A stretch of DNA of 6,937 bases from Actinomycetes bacterium (lineage in GTDB: Bacteria; Actinomycetota; Actinomycetes; Propionibacteriales; Nocardioidaceae), in assembly GCA_023415395.1 (NCBI GenBank), contig JAEZKN010000448.1, positions 1 through 6,937 of the forward strand. The letters are read 5' to 3'. This document shows, in pieces, positions 1 to 5,889 of the stretch. Below the pieces are notes generated by a model. It saw only the letters and a list, made by a program, of their open reading frames with translations, was not told the DNA's origin and did not search any database. The first letter of the stretch is position 1. Each line of letters begins with the position of its first letter. A program made the translations under genes and the position numbers.

Positions 1-1
1 G

Positions 2-265
2 ACCATGCCGCTGCGCGCAGCGTTCGGGAAGAACCTGCGCTTCCAGTTCCTCATCCTCTACACCCTCGACGAGCGCCTCCTGCGCGCCGCCGTCGAGGAC
101 GTCAACGCCGCGATCGCCGACGGCGCCCTGCGGGTGGGCGAGGACGCCGGCGTACCCCTCCACCACTTCCCGCTCGAGGAGACCGCCGCCGCCCACGACG
201 CCGTCGAGGGCGGCGCCGTCGGCAAGGTCCTCATCGACGTCGACTCGGCGCTACTTGCCCGCTGA
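2..265 (+). CDS. C-terminal end of a quinone oxidoreductase / zinc-type alcohol dehydrogenase (MDR family), 5' partial
   Basis: The visible 87 or so residues look like the tail of a medium-chain dehydrogenase/reductase that uses NAD(P)H to reduce quinones or similar carbonyl compounds in the cytoplasm. The support is a FQFLILYTL strand, then an amphipathic helix, then the family's closing pattern: PLEETAAAHDAVEGGAVGKV followed by a short hydrophobic strand (LIDVD). In this family the 'AH..ve.g...GKvvl' segment closes the catalytic domain. The frame is open to the left edge, so the ATG at 5 is very probably internal and the Rossmann NAD(P)-binding domain lies upstream. The last seven codons and the TGA stop lie inside a 32-bp repeat, so the extreme C-terminus (SALLAR) may have been added or replaced by the repeat. 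The gene is unrelated to the pyrimidine genes downstream and is separated from them by about 200 bases. The exact substrate cannot be told from this fragment. Confidence 0.72.
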   Translation, partial: TMPLRAAFGKNLRFQFLILYTLDERLLRAAVEDVNAAIADGALRVGEDAGVPLHHFPLEETAAAHDAVEGGAVGKVLIDVDSALLAR

Positions 266-337
266 GAAGGCGTGAGTCGGCGCTAGTTGCTCGCTGAGAG
301 GGCGCGAGTCGGCGTTACTTGCCCGGCTGGCGTTGGT
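242..337 (+). repeat. Three tandem 32-bp direct repeats, third copy degenerate
   Basis: Copies begin at 242, 274 and 306, an exact 32-base period. Copies one and two match at 27 of 32 positions. The third copy matches the first at 18 of its first 20 bases (GAGTCGGCGTTACTTGCCCG) and then diverges. The first copy overlaps the 3' end of the upstream coding region and supplies its stop codon. No spacers lie between copies, so this is not a CRISPR array. A short further match (GAGTCGGCG) occurs at 357-365. The core looks like a dispersed intergenic repeat, but only a genome-wide search can show this. Confidence 0.75.
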
Positions 338-361
338 TGGGGCGGCAAGACGCGCCGAGTC
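306..361. repeat. Imperfect inverted repeat / hairpin formed by the third repeat copy; possible terminator
   Basis: The left arm (306-323) pairs with the right arm (344-361) around a 20-base loop. The outer block is GAGTCGGCG against CGCCGAGTC with one G-G mismatch. A three-base mismatched internal loop (315-317 against 350-352) follows, and then the inner block CTTGCC pairs perfectly with GGCAAG. The right arm is therefore a reverse-oriented, degenerate copy of the repeat core. The position, between the stop of the upstream gene and the pyrR promoter, suits a transcription terminator that insulates the pyr unit. There is no T-tract, so this is a guess. It could equally be the footprint of a palindromic mobile repeat. 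Confidence 0.6.
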
Positions 362-398
362 GGCGGGACCGGGGGGAGCGGGCACCGGGAGGAGGAGG

Positions 399-404
399 TA
401 GGGT
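399..404 (+). promoter_or_regulatory. Probable -10 box (TAGGGT) of the pyrRBC promoter
   Basis: TAGGGT fits the actinobacterial housekeeping pattern TAnnnT. It begins 22 bases before the first base of the PyrR-binding stem. The carA promoter (TAGGCT) has exactly the same 22-base offset to its own leader, which strongly supports both calls. Transcription would start near 410-412, about ten bases before the hairpin. No convincing -35 hexamer is seen around 376-381, which is common in these organisms. Confidence 0.6.
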
Positions 405-420
405 CGCTCCCGATCGACAT

Positions 421-456
421 CCTTTAACGAGCCGTCCTGTGAGGCGGAGAAGGAGG
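421..456 (+). promoter_or_regulatory. PyrR-binding RNA leader overlapping the pyrR Shine-Dalgarno
   Basis: The folded RNA matches the known PyrR binding element. The lower stem is CCTT (421-424) with AAGG (450-453). An asymmetric internal loop has 425-431 on one side and AG (448-449) on the other. The upper stem is CCGTC (432-436) with GGCGG (443-447), including one G-U pair. The hexaloop is CTGTGA (437-442), fitting the family consensus CNGNGA. The 3' strand of the lower stem is part of the ribosome binding site GAAGGAGG (449-456), so bound PyrR should block initiation at pyrR. No terminator or antiterminator follows. This matches the translational repression described for mycobacterial PyrR rather than the attenuation of Bacillus. 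A nearly identical element precedes carA. Confidence 0.88.
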
Positions 457-466
457 TCCGAGGCGC

Positions 467-1033
467 TTGACCACGCCTGAGCCTGCCACCAGTCCCGCCC
501 GCGTCGTCCTCGACGAGGGCGACATCTCCCGGGCCCTGACCCGCATCTCCCATGAGATCCTCGAGCGCAACAAGGGCGCCGGCGACCTCGTCCTGCTGGG
601 GATCCCGAGCCGCGGCGTGCCGCTGGCGAAGCGGATCGCCGAGCGCATCGCCTCCGTCGAGGGGTACGACGTCCCCGTCGGCTCGCTCGACGTCACGATG
701 TACCGCGACGACCTGCGCCTGAAGCCCGCCCGCGCGCTGCTGCCGACCGAGATCCCGCCCGGCGGGATCGACGACCGCACGGTCGTGCTGGTCGACGACG
801 TGCTGTTCTCGGGCCGCACCATCCGCGCCGCGCTGGACGCCCTGGGCGACATCGGTCGCCCCAAGGCGGTGCGCCTGGCGGTCCTCGTCGACCGCGGCCA
901 CCGCGAGCTGCCCATCCGGGCCGACTTCGTGGGCAAGAACCTCCCCACCTCGCTCGTCGAGCGGGTCCGGGTGACCCTCGCCGGCATCGACGATGCCGAC
1001 GCGGTGACCATCCAGGGGGTGACGGCACCGTGA
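467..1033 (+). CDS. pyrR: PyrR: pyrimidine operon regulator / uracil phosphoribosyltransferase
   Basis: PyrR is a UMP/UTP-sensing RNA-binding protein that represses pyrimidine synthesis genes; many family members also make UMP from uracil and PRPP. The 188-residue length is normal for the family. The type I phosphoribosyltransferase PRPP loop is at about 106-118 (VVLVDDVLFSGRT). Other PyrR-typical segments are GIPSRG (45-50), SLDVTMYRDD (73-82) and VDRGHRELPIRADFVGKNLP (141-160). The start is TTG at 467. No ATG or GTG lies in frame between the Shine-Dalgarno GAAGGAGG (449-456) and this codon, and the spacing is about ten bases, slightly long. A TTG start and long spacing suggest low basal translation, suitable for an autoregulator. 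Its leader carries its own binding site. The stop overlaps the pyrB start by four bases (GTGA), so pyrB is probably translationally coupled. Confidence 0.95.
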   Translation: MTTPEPATSPARVVLDEGDISRALTRISHEILERNKGAGDLVLLGIPSRGVPLAKRIAERIASVEGYDVPVGSLDVTMYRDDLRLKPARALLPTEIPPGGIDDRTVVLVDDVLFSGRTIRAALDALGDIGRPKAVRLAVLVDRGHRELPIRADFVGKNLPTSLVERVRVTLAGIDDADAVTIQGVTAP

Positions 1034-1974
1034 AGCGCCACCTGCTCAGCGCGGCCGACCTGAGCCGCGACGACGCCGAGCTGGTCCTGCAGACCGCGGC
1101 CGAGCTCCGCGAGCTGGCCGACCGGCCGATCAAGAAGCTGCCCGCCCTGCGCGGGCGCACCGTCGTCAACCTCTTCTTCGAGGACTCCACCCGCACACGC
1201 ATCTCCTTCGAGGCCGCCGCCAAGCGCCTGAGCGCCGACGTCATCAACTTCGCGGCGAAGGGCTCGAGCCTGTCCAAGGGCGAGAGCCTCAAGGACACCG
1301 CGCTCACGCTCGAGGCGATGGGCGCGGACGCGGTCGTCGTCCGCCACGGGGCCAGCGGGGCGCCGCACCGGCTCGCGCACTCCGGCTGGGTCCGCTCCAG
1401 CGTGGTGAACGCCGGCGACGGCACCCACGAGCACCCGACCCAGGCGCTGCTCGACGCCTTCACGATGACCCGCCACCTCGGCGGCAAGCTCGACGGCCGC
1501 CGGATCGCCATCGTCGGCGACGTCCTGCACAGCCGGGTCGCGCGCTCCAACGCGCTGCTGCTCAACACCCTCGGCGCCGAGGTCACGCTGGTCGCCCCGC
1601 CGACCCTGCTGCCGGTCGGGATCGAGTCCTGGCCGGTCGAGACGTCCTACGACCTCGACGCGGTGATCCCGCAGGCCGACGCGGTGATGATGCTGCGGGT
1701 CCAGGCGGAGCGCATGAACGGCGGGTTCTTCCCGACCGCGCGCGAGTACTCGCGCCGCTACGGCCTCGACGGCCGGCGGATGGCGACGCTCCAGGACCAC
1801 ACGATCGTCATGCACCCCGGCCCGATGGTCCGCGGCATGGAGATCACCGCGGACGTGGCCGACAGCCAGCGGTCCGTGATCGTCGAGCAGGTCACCAACG
1901 GCGTCGCCGTGCGGATGGCCGTCCTGTACCTGCTGCTGGGCGGCTCCGAGCCGGCCGTCGGAGGAGAAGAGTGA
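1030..1974 (+). CDS. pyrB: Aspartate carbamoyltransferase catalytic subunit
   Basis: PyrB condenses carbamoyl phosphate with L-aspartate to N-carbamoyl-aspartate, the committed step of pyrimidine synthesis, in the cytoplasm. The 314 residues match the usual catalytic chain length. The carbamoyl-phosphate signature EDSTRTRISFE is at 51-61, followed by the SLSKGES loop (80-86; its lysine reaches into the neighbouring active site of the trimer). Also visible are the GDGTHEHPTQALLD segment (129-142), the start of the aspartate domain GRRIAIVGDVLHSRVARS (156-173), and MHPGP (261-265), which helps bind both substrates. No regulatory pyrI gene is nearby, so control is probably by PyrR rather than by a regulatory chain. 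The GTG start at 1030 overlaps the pyrR stop, and GGGGGT just upstream can serve as a weak ribosome site. The end overlaps pyrC by four bases. Confidence 0.97.
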   Translation: MKRHLLSAADLSRDDAELVLQTAAELRELADRPIKKLPALRGRTVVNLFFEDSTRTRISFEAAAKRLSADVINFAAKGSSLSKGESLKDTALTLEAMGADAVVVRHGASGAPHRLAHSGWVRSSVVNAGDGTHEHPTQALLDAFTMTRHLGGKLDGRRIAIVGDVLHSRVARSNALLLNTLGAEVTLVAPPTLLPVGIESWPVETSYDLDAVIPQADAVMMLRVQAERMNGGFFPTAREYSRRYGLDGRRMATLQDHTIVMHPGPMVRGMEITADVADSQRSVIVEQVTNGVAVRMAVLYLLLGGSEPAVGGEE

Positions 1975-3269
1975 GCACCACGCAGTCCACGACCTACCTG
2001 ATCAAGAACGTCTCCGTCCTCGGCGGTACGCCGACCGACCTGCTGCTCGCGGACGGCGTCGTCGCCGACGTGGCGCAGGCCCCGGCCGACGCCGAGGTCG
2101 TCGACGCGACCGGGCTGATCGCCCTGCCCGGCCTCGTCGACCTGCACACCCACCTGCGCGAGCCGGGACGTGAGGACGCCGAGACCGTCGAGACCGGCAC
2201 CCAGGCCGCCGCGATGGGCGGGTTCACCGCCGTGCACGCCATGGCCAACACCGAGCCGGTCGCCGACACCGCCGGCGTCGTGGAGCAGGTCTGGCGGCTG
2301 GGCCGCGAGGCCGGCCACTGCGACGTCTTCCCGGTCGGCGCGGTCACCGTCGGCCTGCAGGGGGAGCGGCTCGCCGAGCTCGGCGCGATGGCCGACTCCG
2401 CCGCCCGCGTCCGCGTCTTCTCCGACGACGGCAAGTGCGTCCACGACCCGGTGCTGATGCGCCGGGCGCTGGAGTACGTCAAGGCGTTCGACGGCGTCGT
2501 CGCCCAGCACGCCCAGGAGCCGCGGCTCACCGCCGGCGCGCAGATGAACGAGGGCGAGCTGTCGGGCCGCCTGGGCCTGGCGGGCTGGCCGGCGGTCGCG
2601 GAGGAGGCGATCATCGCCCGCGACGTGCTGCTCGCCGAGCACGTCGGCTCCCGCCTGCACGTGTGCCACCTGAGCACCGCCGGGTCGGTCGAGATCGTGC
2701 GCTGGGCCAAGTCCAAGGGCGTCGACGTCACCGCCGAGGCCTGCCCGCACCACCTGCTGCTCACCGACGAGCTGGCCGCGACGTACGACCCGATCTACAA
2801 GGTCAACCCGCCGCTGCGCTCGGCCGCCGACGTCGAGGCGGTCAAGGCGGGCCTGGCCGACGGCACCATCGACATCGTCGCCACCGACCACGCGCCGCAC
2901 CCGCACGAGGACAAGGACTGCGAGTGGGCGGCCGCCGCGTTCGGGATGCTCGGGCTCGAGACCGCGCTCTCGGTCGTGCAGCAGACGATGGTCGACACCG
3001 GCCGCCTCGACTGGGCCGGCGTCGCCGAGCGGATGTCCTACGCCCCCGCCCGCATCGGGCGGGTCTCCGAGCACCACGGCCGGCCGATCGAGGTCGGCGA
3101 GCCGGCCAACGTCGTCCTCTACGACCCCGCCGCCCGCCGCACCATCGACCCGGCGGACTCCGCGAGCCTGAGCCGCAACACCCCGTACCGCGGGATGGAG
3201 CTGCCCGGCCGGGTGGTCGCGACGTTCCTCCGGGGCAAGGCGACCGTGCTCGACGGCAAGCTCTGCTGA
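1971..3269 (+). CDS. pyrC: Dihydroorotase (class I, multifunctional-complex type)
   Basis: PyrC reversibly cyclises N-carbamoyl-aspartate to dihydroorotate. It is a metal-dependent amidohydrolase of 432 residues, the usual class I length. Zinc ligands are recognisable in order: DLHTHLREPG (57-66, the HxH pair at 59 and 61), FSDDG (150-154, whose aspartate takes the metal-bridging role in bacterial class I enzymes), AQHAQE (178-183, His180), CHLS (232-235, His233), and the catalytic aspartate in ATDHAPH (304-310, Asp306). NPPLR (279-283) is also typical. The GTG start at 1971 overlaps the pyrB stop (GTGA) and has a good GGAGGAG site at 1960-1966. In class I systems PyrC can assemble with PyrB; adjacency and coupling fit that, though it is not shown here. 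No clear terminator follows in the 83 bases before cstA, so some readthrough is possible. Confidence 0.96.
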   Translation: MSTTQSTTYLIKNVSVLGGTPTDLLLADGVVADVAQAPADAEVVDATGLIALPGLVDLHTHLREPGREDAETVETGTQAAAMGGFTAVHAMANTEPVADTAGVVEQVWRLGREAGHCDVFPVGAVTVGLQGERLAELGAMADSAARVRVFSDDGKCVHDPVLMRRALEYVKAFDGVVAQHAQEPRLTAGAQMNEGELSGRLGLAGWPAVAEEAIIARDVLLAEHVGSRLHVCHLSTAGSVEIVRWAKSKGVDVTAEACPHHLLLTDELAATYDPIYKVNPPLRSAADVEAVKAGLADGTIDIVATDHAPHPHEDKDCEWAAAAFGMLGLETALSVVQQTMVDTGRLDWAGVAERMSYAPARIGRVSEHHGRPIEVGEPANVVLYDPAARRTIDPADSASLSRNTPYRGMELPGRVVATFLRGKATVLDGKLC

Positions 3270-3319
3270 TCACGGCGCGGACGCACCCTCCGGTCCTCGG
3301 ACGGGGCGCGGTGGCGTTG

Positions 3320-3325
3320 TAGCGT
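3320..3325 (+). promoter_or_regulatory. Candidate -10 box (TAGCGT) for cstA
   Basis: The gap between pyrC and cstA (3270-3352) contains TAGCGT, fitting TAnnnT and resembling the -10 boxes proposed for pyrR (TAGGGT) and carA (TAGGCT). Initiation near 3332 would leave a short leader of about 20 bases carrying the ribosome site GGGAGG (3342-3347), five bases before the ATG. There is no PyrR element here and no clear -35. This suggests cstA has its own promoter, independent of pyrimidine control, but the box alone is weak evidence. Confidence 0.35.
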
Positions 3326-3352
3326 GATGCCCTTCACTCTCGGGAGGCAGGC

Positions 3353-5563
3353 ATGTCCACGTCCACGTCATCCATCCCCGCCGAGCCGCGGCAGCCGGCG
3401 CCGCCGGGGCCGCGTCGGTACGGCGCCGGGTCGGTCGTCCTCTGGGTCGCGATCGCCGTCGCCGGCGCGGTCTGCTGGTCGGTGCTCGCCCTCAGCCGGG
3501 GCGAGGAGGTCTCGGCGCTGTGGATCCTCTTCGCCGCGATCTCGTCCTACCTGATCGCCTACCGCTTCTACTCCCGGTTCATCGCCCGGCGGGTGCTGCG
3601 GGTGGACGACACCCGGGCCACACCGGCCGAGCGCCTGGAGAACGGCACCGACTTCGAGGTCACCGACCGACGGGTCCTCTTCGGCCACCACTTCGCGGCG
3701 ATCGCGGGAGCGGGCCCGTTGGTCGGTCCCGTGCTGGCCGCCCAGATGGGCTACCTGCCGGGCACCGTCTGGATCATCGTCGGCGTCATCTTCGCCGGCG
3801 CCGTCCAGGACATGGTGGTGCTGTTCTTCTCGATGCGGCGCGACGGCAAGAGCCTGGGCCAGATGGTCCGCGAGGAGATCGGCGTGGTCGGCGGCATCGC
3901 CGCGCTGATCGCGGTCTTCGCGATCATGATCATCATCCTCGCGGTGCTCTCCCTCGTCGTGGTCAACGCGCTCGCCGAGTCCCCGTGGGGCGTCTTCTCC
4001 ATCGGGCTGACGATCCCGATCGCCCTGTTCATGGGGTGCTACCTGCGCTTCCTGCGCCCCGGGCGGGTGCTGGAGGTGACGGCGATCGGGGTCGTGCTGC
4101 TGCTGCTCGCGATCATCGGCGGCGGCTACGTCGAGGCCTGGGGCCTGGCCGACACCCTGACGCTGTCGAAGGAGACCCTGACGATCTGCCTGGTCGTCTA
4201 CGGCTTCGTCGCCTCGATCCTGCCGGTGTGGATGCTCCTCACGCCGCGCGACTACCTCTCGACGTTCATGAAGATCGGCGTCATCGTCCTGCTGGCGCTC
4301 GGCATGGTGCTGGCGACCCCGGTGCTGGAGAACGAGGCCGTCACGAGCTTCGCCACCGAGGGCAACGGCCCGGTCTTCGCCGGACAGCTCTTCCCCTTCC
4401 TCTTCATCACCATCGCCTGCGGCGCGCTCTCCGGCTTCCATGCGCTGATCTCCTCGGGCACCACGCCCAAGATGATCGCCAAGGAGAGCCAGGTCCGGAT
4501 GATCGGGTACGGCGGGATGCTGATGGAGTCCTTCGTCGCGATCTCCGCGCTCATCGCCGCCTCGGTGATCGACCAGGGGCTCTACTTCGTGATGAACGCC
4601 CCCGCCGGCGTGACCGGCGGGGAGATCGGGAGCGCGGCGGAGTTCGCGACCAACCTCGGGTTCACGATCACCCCGGACCAGCTGGCCGCGGCGTCCGCCT
4701 CGGTCGAGGAGGAGCTGGTCTCCCGCACCGGCGGCGCCCCGACGCTGGCCTTCGGCATCTCGCAGATCTTCTCCGACGCGTTCGGCGGCGGGCTGGCGGC
4801 GTTCTGGTACCACTTCGCGATCATGTTCGAGGCGCTGTTCATCCTCACCGCCGTCGATGCCGGCACCCGGGTCGGCCGGTTCATGCTCCAGGACACCGTC
4901 GGCAACGTGTGGAAGCGCTACGGCGAGACGTCCTGGAAGCCGGCGTCGTGGAGCGCGTCGGCGCTGGTCGTCGCCTGTTGGGGCTACATGCTCTACGTCG
5001 GCGTCACCGACCCGCTGGGCGGGATCAACCAGCTCTTCCCGCTCTTCGGCATCGCCAACCAGCTGCTGGCGGCCATCGCGCTCACGCTGTGCGTCACGCT
5101 CTTCCTCAAGCACGGGTGGGCGAAGTGGGTCTGGGTGCCCGCCGTACCCCTCGTCTGGGACCTCGTGGTGACGTTGACGGCGAGCTGGCAGAAGGTGTTC
5201 TCCGACGACCCGGCCATCGGCTACTTCGCGCAGGCCGACCGCTACCGCGAGGCCCGCGACGCGGGCGAGCTGCTGGCGCCGGCGGCCGACGCGAGCCAGA
5301 TGGACACCATCATCTCGAACTCCACGGTCAACGGAGTGCTCCAGGCGACCTTCGCCCTGCTCGTGGTCGTGATCGTCGCGAACGCCGCGGTCGTGTGGGT
5401 CCGGGCCCTGCGCGCCGGGTCCCTGCCCACGTCGGAGGTGCCGGCGCAGCCCTCGCACATCGTCGCGCCCTCGGACTTCTTCGCCACCCGCGAGGAGAAG
5501 GAGGCGGTGGCGGCGTGGGAGGCCGAGCACGGTGACCGGGTCGCGGCGGGGGGACCGCGGTGA
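3353..5563 (+). CDS. cstA: CstA-family carbon starvation protein / pyruvate transporter
   Basis: CstA is a many-pass inner-membrane transporter. In E. coli the family (CstA, BtsT/YjiY) takes up pyruvate with protons, and older work linked CstA to peptide uptake during carbon starvation. The 736-residue protein is close to the E. coli length and retains near-identical family blocks: YLIAYRFYSRFIA (66-78), VLFGHHFAAIAGAGPLVGPV (108-127), LPVWMLLTPRDYLSTFMKIG (290-309), FPFLFITIACGALSGFHALI (347-366), SSGTTPKM (367-374), YGGMLMESFVAI (386-397), WYHFAIMFEALFILTAVDAG (485-504) and DPLGGINQLFPLFGIANQ (553-570). I count roughly 16 hydrophobic segments between 27 and 686. A proline-rich N-terminal tail (1-24) and a charged C-terminal tail (687-736) are probably cytoplasmic. 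The ATG has a good GGGAGG site. Its stop overlaps the ybdD-like gene. Finding it inside a pyrimidine cluster is unusual. The actual substrate is inferred from the family. Confidence 0.94.
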   Translation: MSTSTSSIPAEPRQPAPPGPRRYGAGSVVLWVAIAVAGAVCWSVLALSRGEEVSALWILFAAISSYLIAYRFYSRFIARRVLRVDDTRATPAERLENGTDFEVTDRRVLFGHHFAAIAGAGPLVGPVLAAQMGYLPGTVWIIVGVIFAGAVQDMVVLFFSMRRDGKSLGQMVREEIGVVGGIAALIAVFAIMIIILAVLSLVVVNALAESPWGVFSIGLTIPIALFMGCYLRFLRPGRVLEVTAIGVVLLLLAIIGGGYVEAWGLADTLTLSKETLTICLVVYGFVASILPVWMLLTPRDYLSTFMKIGVIVLLALGMVLATPVLENEAVTSFATEGNGPVFAGQLFPFLFITIACGALSGFHALISSGTTPKMIAKESQVRMIGYGGMLMESFVAISALIAASVIDQGLYFVMNAPAGVTGGEIGSAAEFATNLGFTITPDQLAAASASVEEELVSRTGGAPTLAFGISQIFSDAFGGGLAAFWYHFAIMFEALFILTAVDAGTRVGRFMLQDTVGNVWKRYGETSWKPASWSASALVVACWGYMLYVGVTDPLGGINQLFPLFGIANQLLAAIALTLCVTLFLKHGWAKWVWVPAVPLVWDLVVTLTASWQKVFSDDPAIGYFAQADRYREARDAGELLAPAADASQMDTIISNSTVNGVLQATFALLVVVIVANAAVVWVRALRAGSLPTSEVPAQPSHIVAPSDFFATREEKEAVAAWEAEHGDRVAAGGPR

Positions 5564-5748
5564 GCGCGGTGCTGGCCCGGGCGGTGTCCGGGCTGCGCTG
5601 GTACCTCCGCGCGGTCAGCGGCGAGTCGCGGTGGGACGACTACCTCGAGCGCTGCCGCCGGCAGGGTCTCGAGCCGATGAGCCGGCGCGCCTTCGAGCGG
5701 CACCGCGACGAGCACCGGGAGCGATCGATGCAGGGCCGCTGCTGCTGA
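5560..5748 (+). CDS. ybdD: YbdD/YjiX-family small protein (CstA partner)
   Basis: This 62-residue protein matches the short YbdD/YjiX family (PF04328), which almost always follows cstA or btsT. Family marks are the aromatic/acidic WDDYLERCRR block (26-35), PMSRRAFERHRDEH (39-52) corresponding to 'PMTYEEFFRERQ' in E. coli YbdD as I recall it, and the C-terminal GRCC. No signal peptide or true membrane span is seen; the N-terminus is a short amphipathic stretch. The GTG start at 5560 overlaps the cstA stop (GTGA) and follows a G-rich ribosome site (5548-5553). In-frame GTGs at 5569 and 5584 are possible but less well placed. The function is not firmly known; it is thought to support or modulate the transporter. 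The double cysteine directly before TGA recalls relatives annotated as possible selenoproteins, but here the gene reads as a plain stop. Confidence 0.88.
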   Translation: MSAVLARAVSGLRWYLRAVSGESRWDDYLERCRRQGLEPMSRRAFERHRDEHRERSMQGRCC

Positions 5749-5797
5749 GCGTGCCGGTGCTCGCCGCAGCGGATCGGGTCGTCCCACCGGGCACCGG

Positions 5798-5822
5798 GCG
5801 GCGCGTCGGCCCGGCGCGCCGC
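5798..5822. terminator. Strong GC-rich hairpin, probable terminator of cstA-ybdD
   Basis: The left arm GCGGCGCGTCG (5798-5808) pairs with CGGCGCGCCGC (5812-5822) over 11 positions with a single G-U pair, around a 3-base loop. It begins 49 bases after the ybdD-like stop and ends four bases before the carA -10 box, so it sits over the place where a -35 would be. A second, weaker inverted repeat (CCGGTGC at 5754-5760 with GCACCGG at 5791-5797) lies just upstream. No T-tract follows, so efficiency is uncertain; U-less hairpins are common in high-GC actinobacteria. Confidence 0.5.
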
Positions 5823-5825
5823 TGA

Positions 5826-5831
5826 TAGGCT
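5826..5831 (+). promoter_or_regulatory. Probable -10 box (TAGGCT) of the carA promoter
   Basis: TAGGCT fits TAnnnT and begins 22 bases before the PyrR stem, the same offset as at pyrR. The predicted start is near 5838. The preserved geometry suggests promoter and leader are a unit that was duplicated or kept under joint selection. The -35 region falls in a GC-rich hairpin and shows no consensus. Confidence 0.6.
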
Positions 5832-5847
5832 CCGGTCGTTCGAACAT

Positions 5848-5883
5848 CCTTTAACGATCCGTCCAGCGAGGCGGAGAAGGAGG
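5848..5883 (+). promoter_or_regulatory. Second PyrR-binding RNA leader, overlapping the carA Shine-Dalgarno
   Basis: It has the same architecture as the pyrR leader. The lower stem is CCTT (5848-5851) with AAGG (5877-5880). The internal loop is 5852-5858 against AG (5875-5876). The upper stem is CCGTC (5859-5863) with GGCGG (5870-5874), and the hexaloop CAGCGA (5864-5869) again fits CNGNGA. Between the two leaders the element differs only in the unpaired base at 431/5858 and in two loop positions, one of them (A/T) at the consensus-variable second base. The 3' strand forms part of the ribosome site GAAGGAGG (5876-5883), six bases before the carA GTG, so PyrR binding should repress carA translation. 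Confidence 0.88.
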
Positions 5884-5889
5884 TACGGC

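Noticed and set aside
242..337. CRISPR-like regular repeats
   Set aside because: The copies are directly adjacent with no spacers, there are only three, and the third has drifted. This is a tandem or dispersed repeat.
421..466. Bacillus-type transcription attenuator (terminator/antiterminator) after the PyrR element
   Set aside because: The ribosome site overlaps the element and the TTG start follows about ten bases later. There is no room for and no sign of a terminator hairpin, so translational repression fits better.
3284..3306. Small inverted repeat between pyrC and cstA (CCG...CGG around TCCTCGGA) as a pyrC terminator
   Set aside because: The stem is short and mismatched with a very small loop, and no T-tract follows. 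It is not strong enough to call.
3368..5530. A 720-codon open frame on the - strand opposite cstA, and similar long - strand frames at 424-1815, 1758-3077 and 5851-6855
   Set aside because: These are mirror frames of strongly coding + strand genes in very GC-rich DNA. Their products are low-complexity (rich in Arg, Gly, Asp, His or Val) with no recognisable domain, and the + strand proteins opposite are clear family members.
5746..5748. TGA of the YbdD-like gene as a selenocysteine codon
   Set aside because: The two preceding codons already give the usual CC ending, the length matches the family, and no SECIS element is recognisable downstream.
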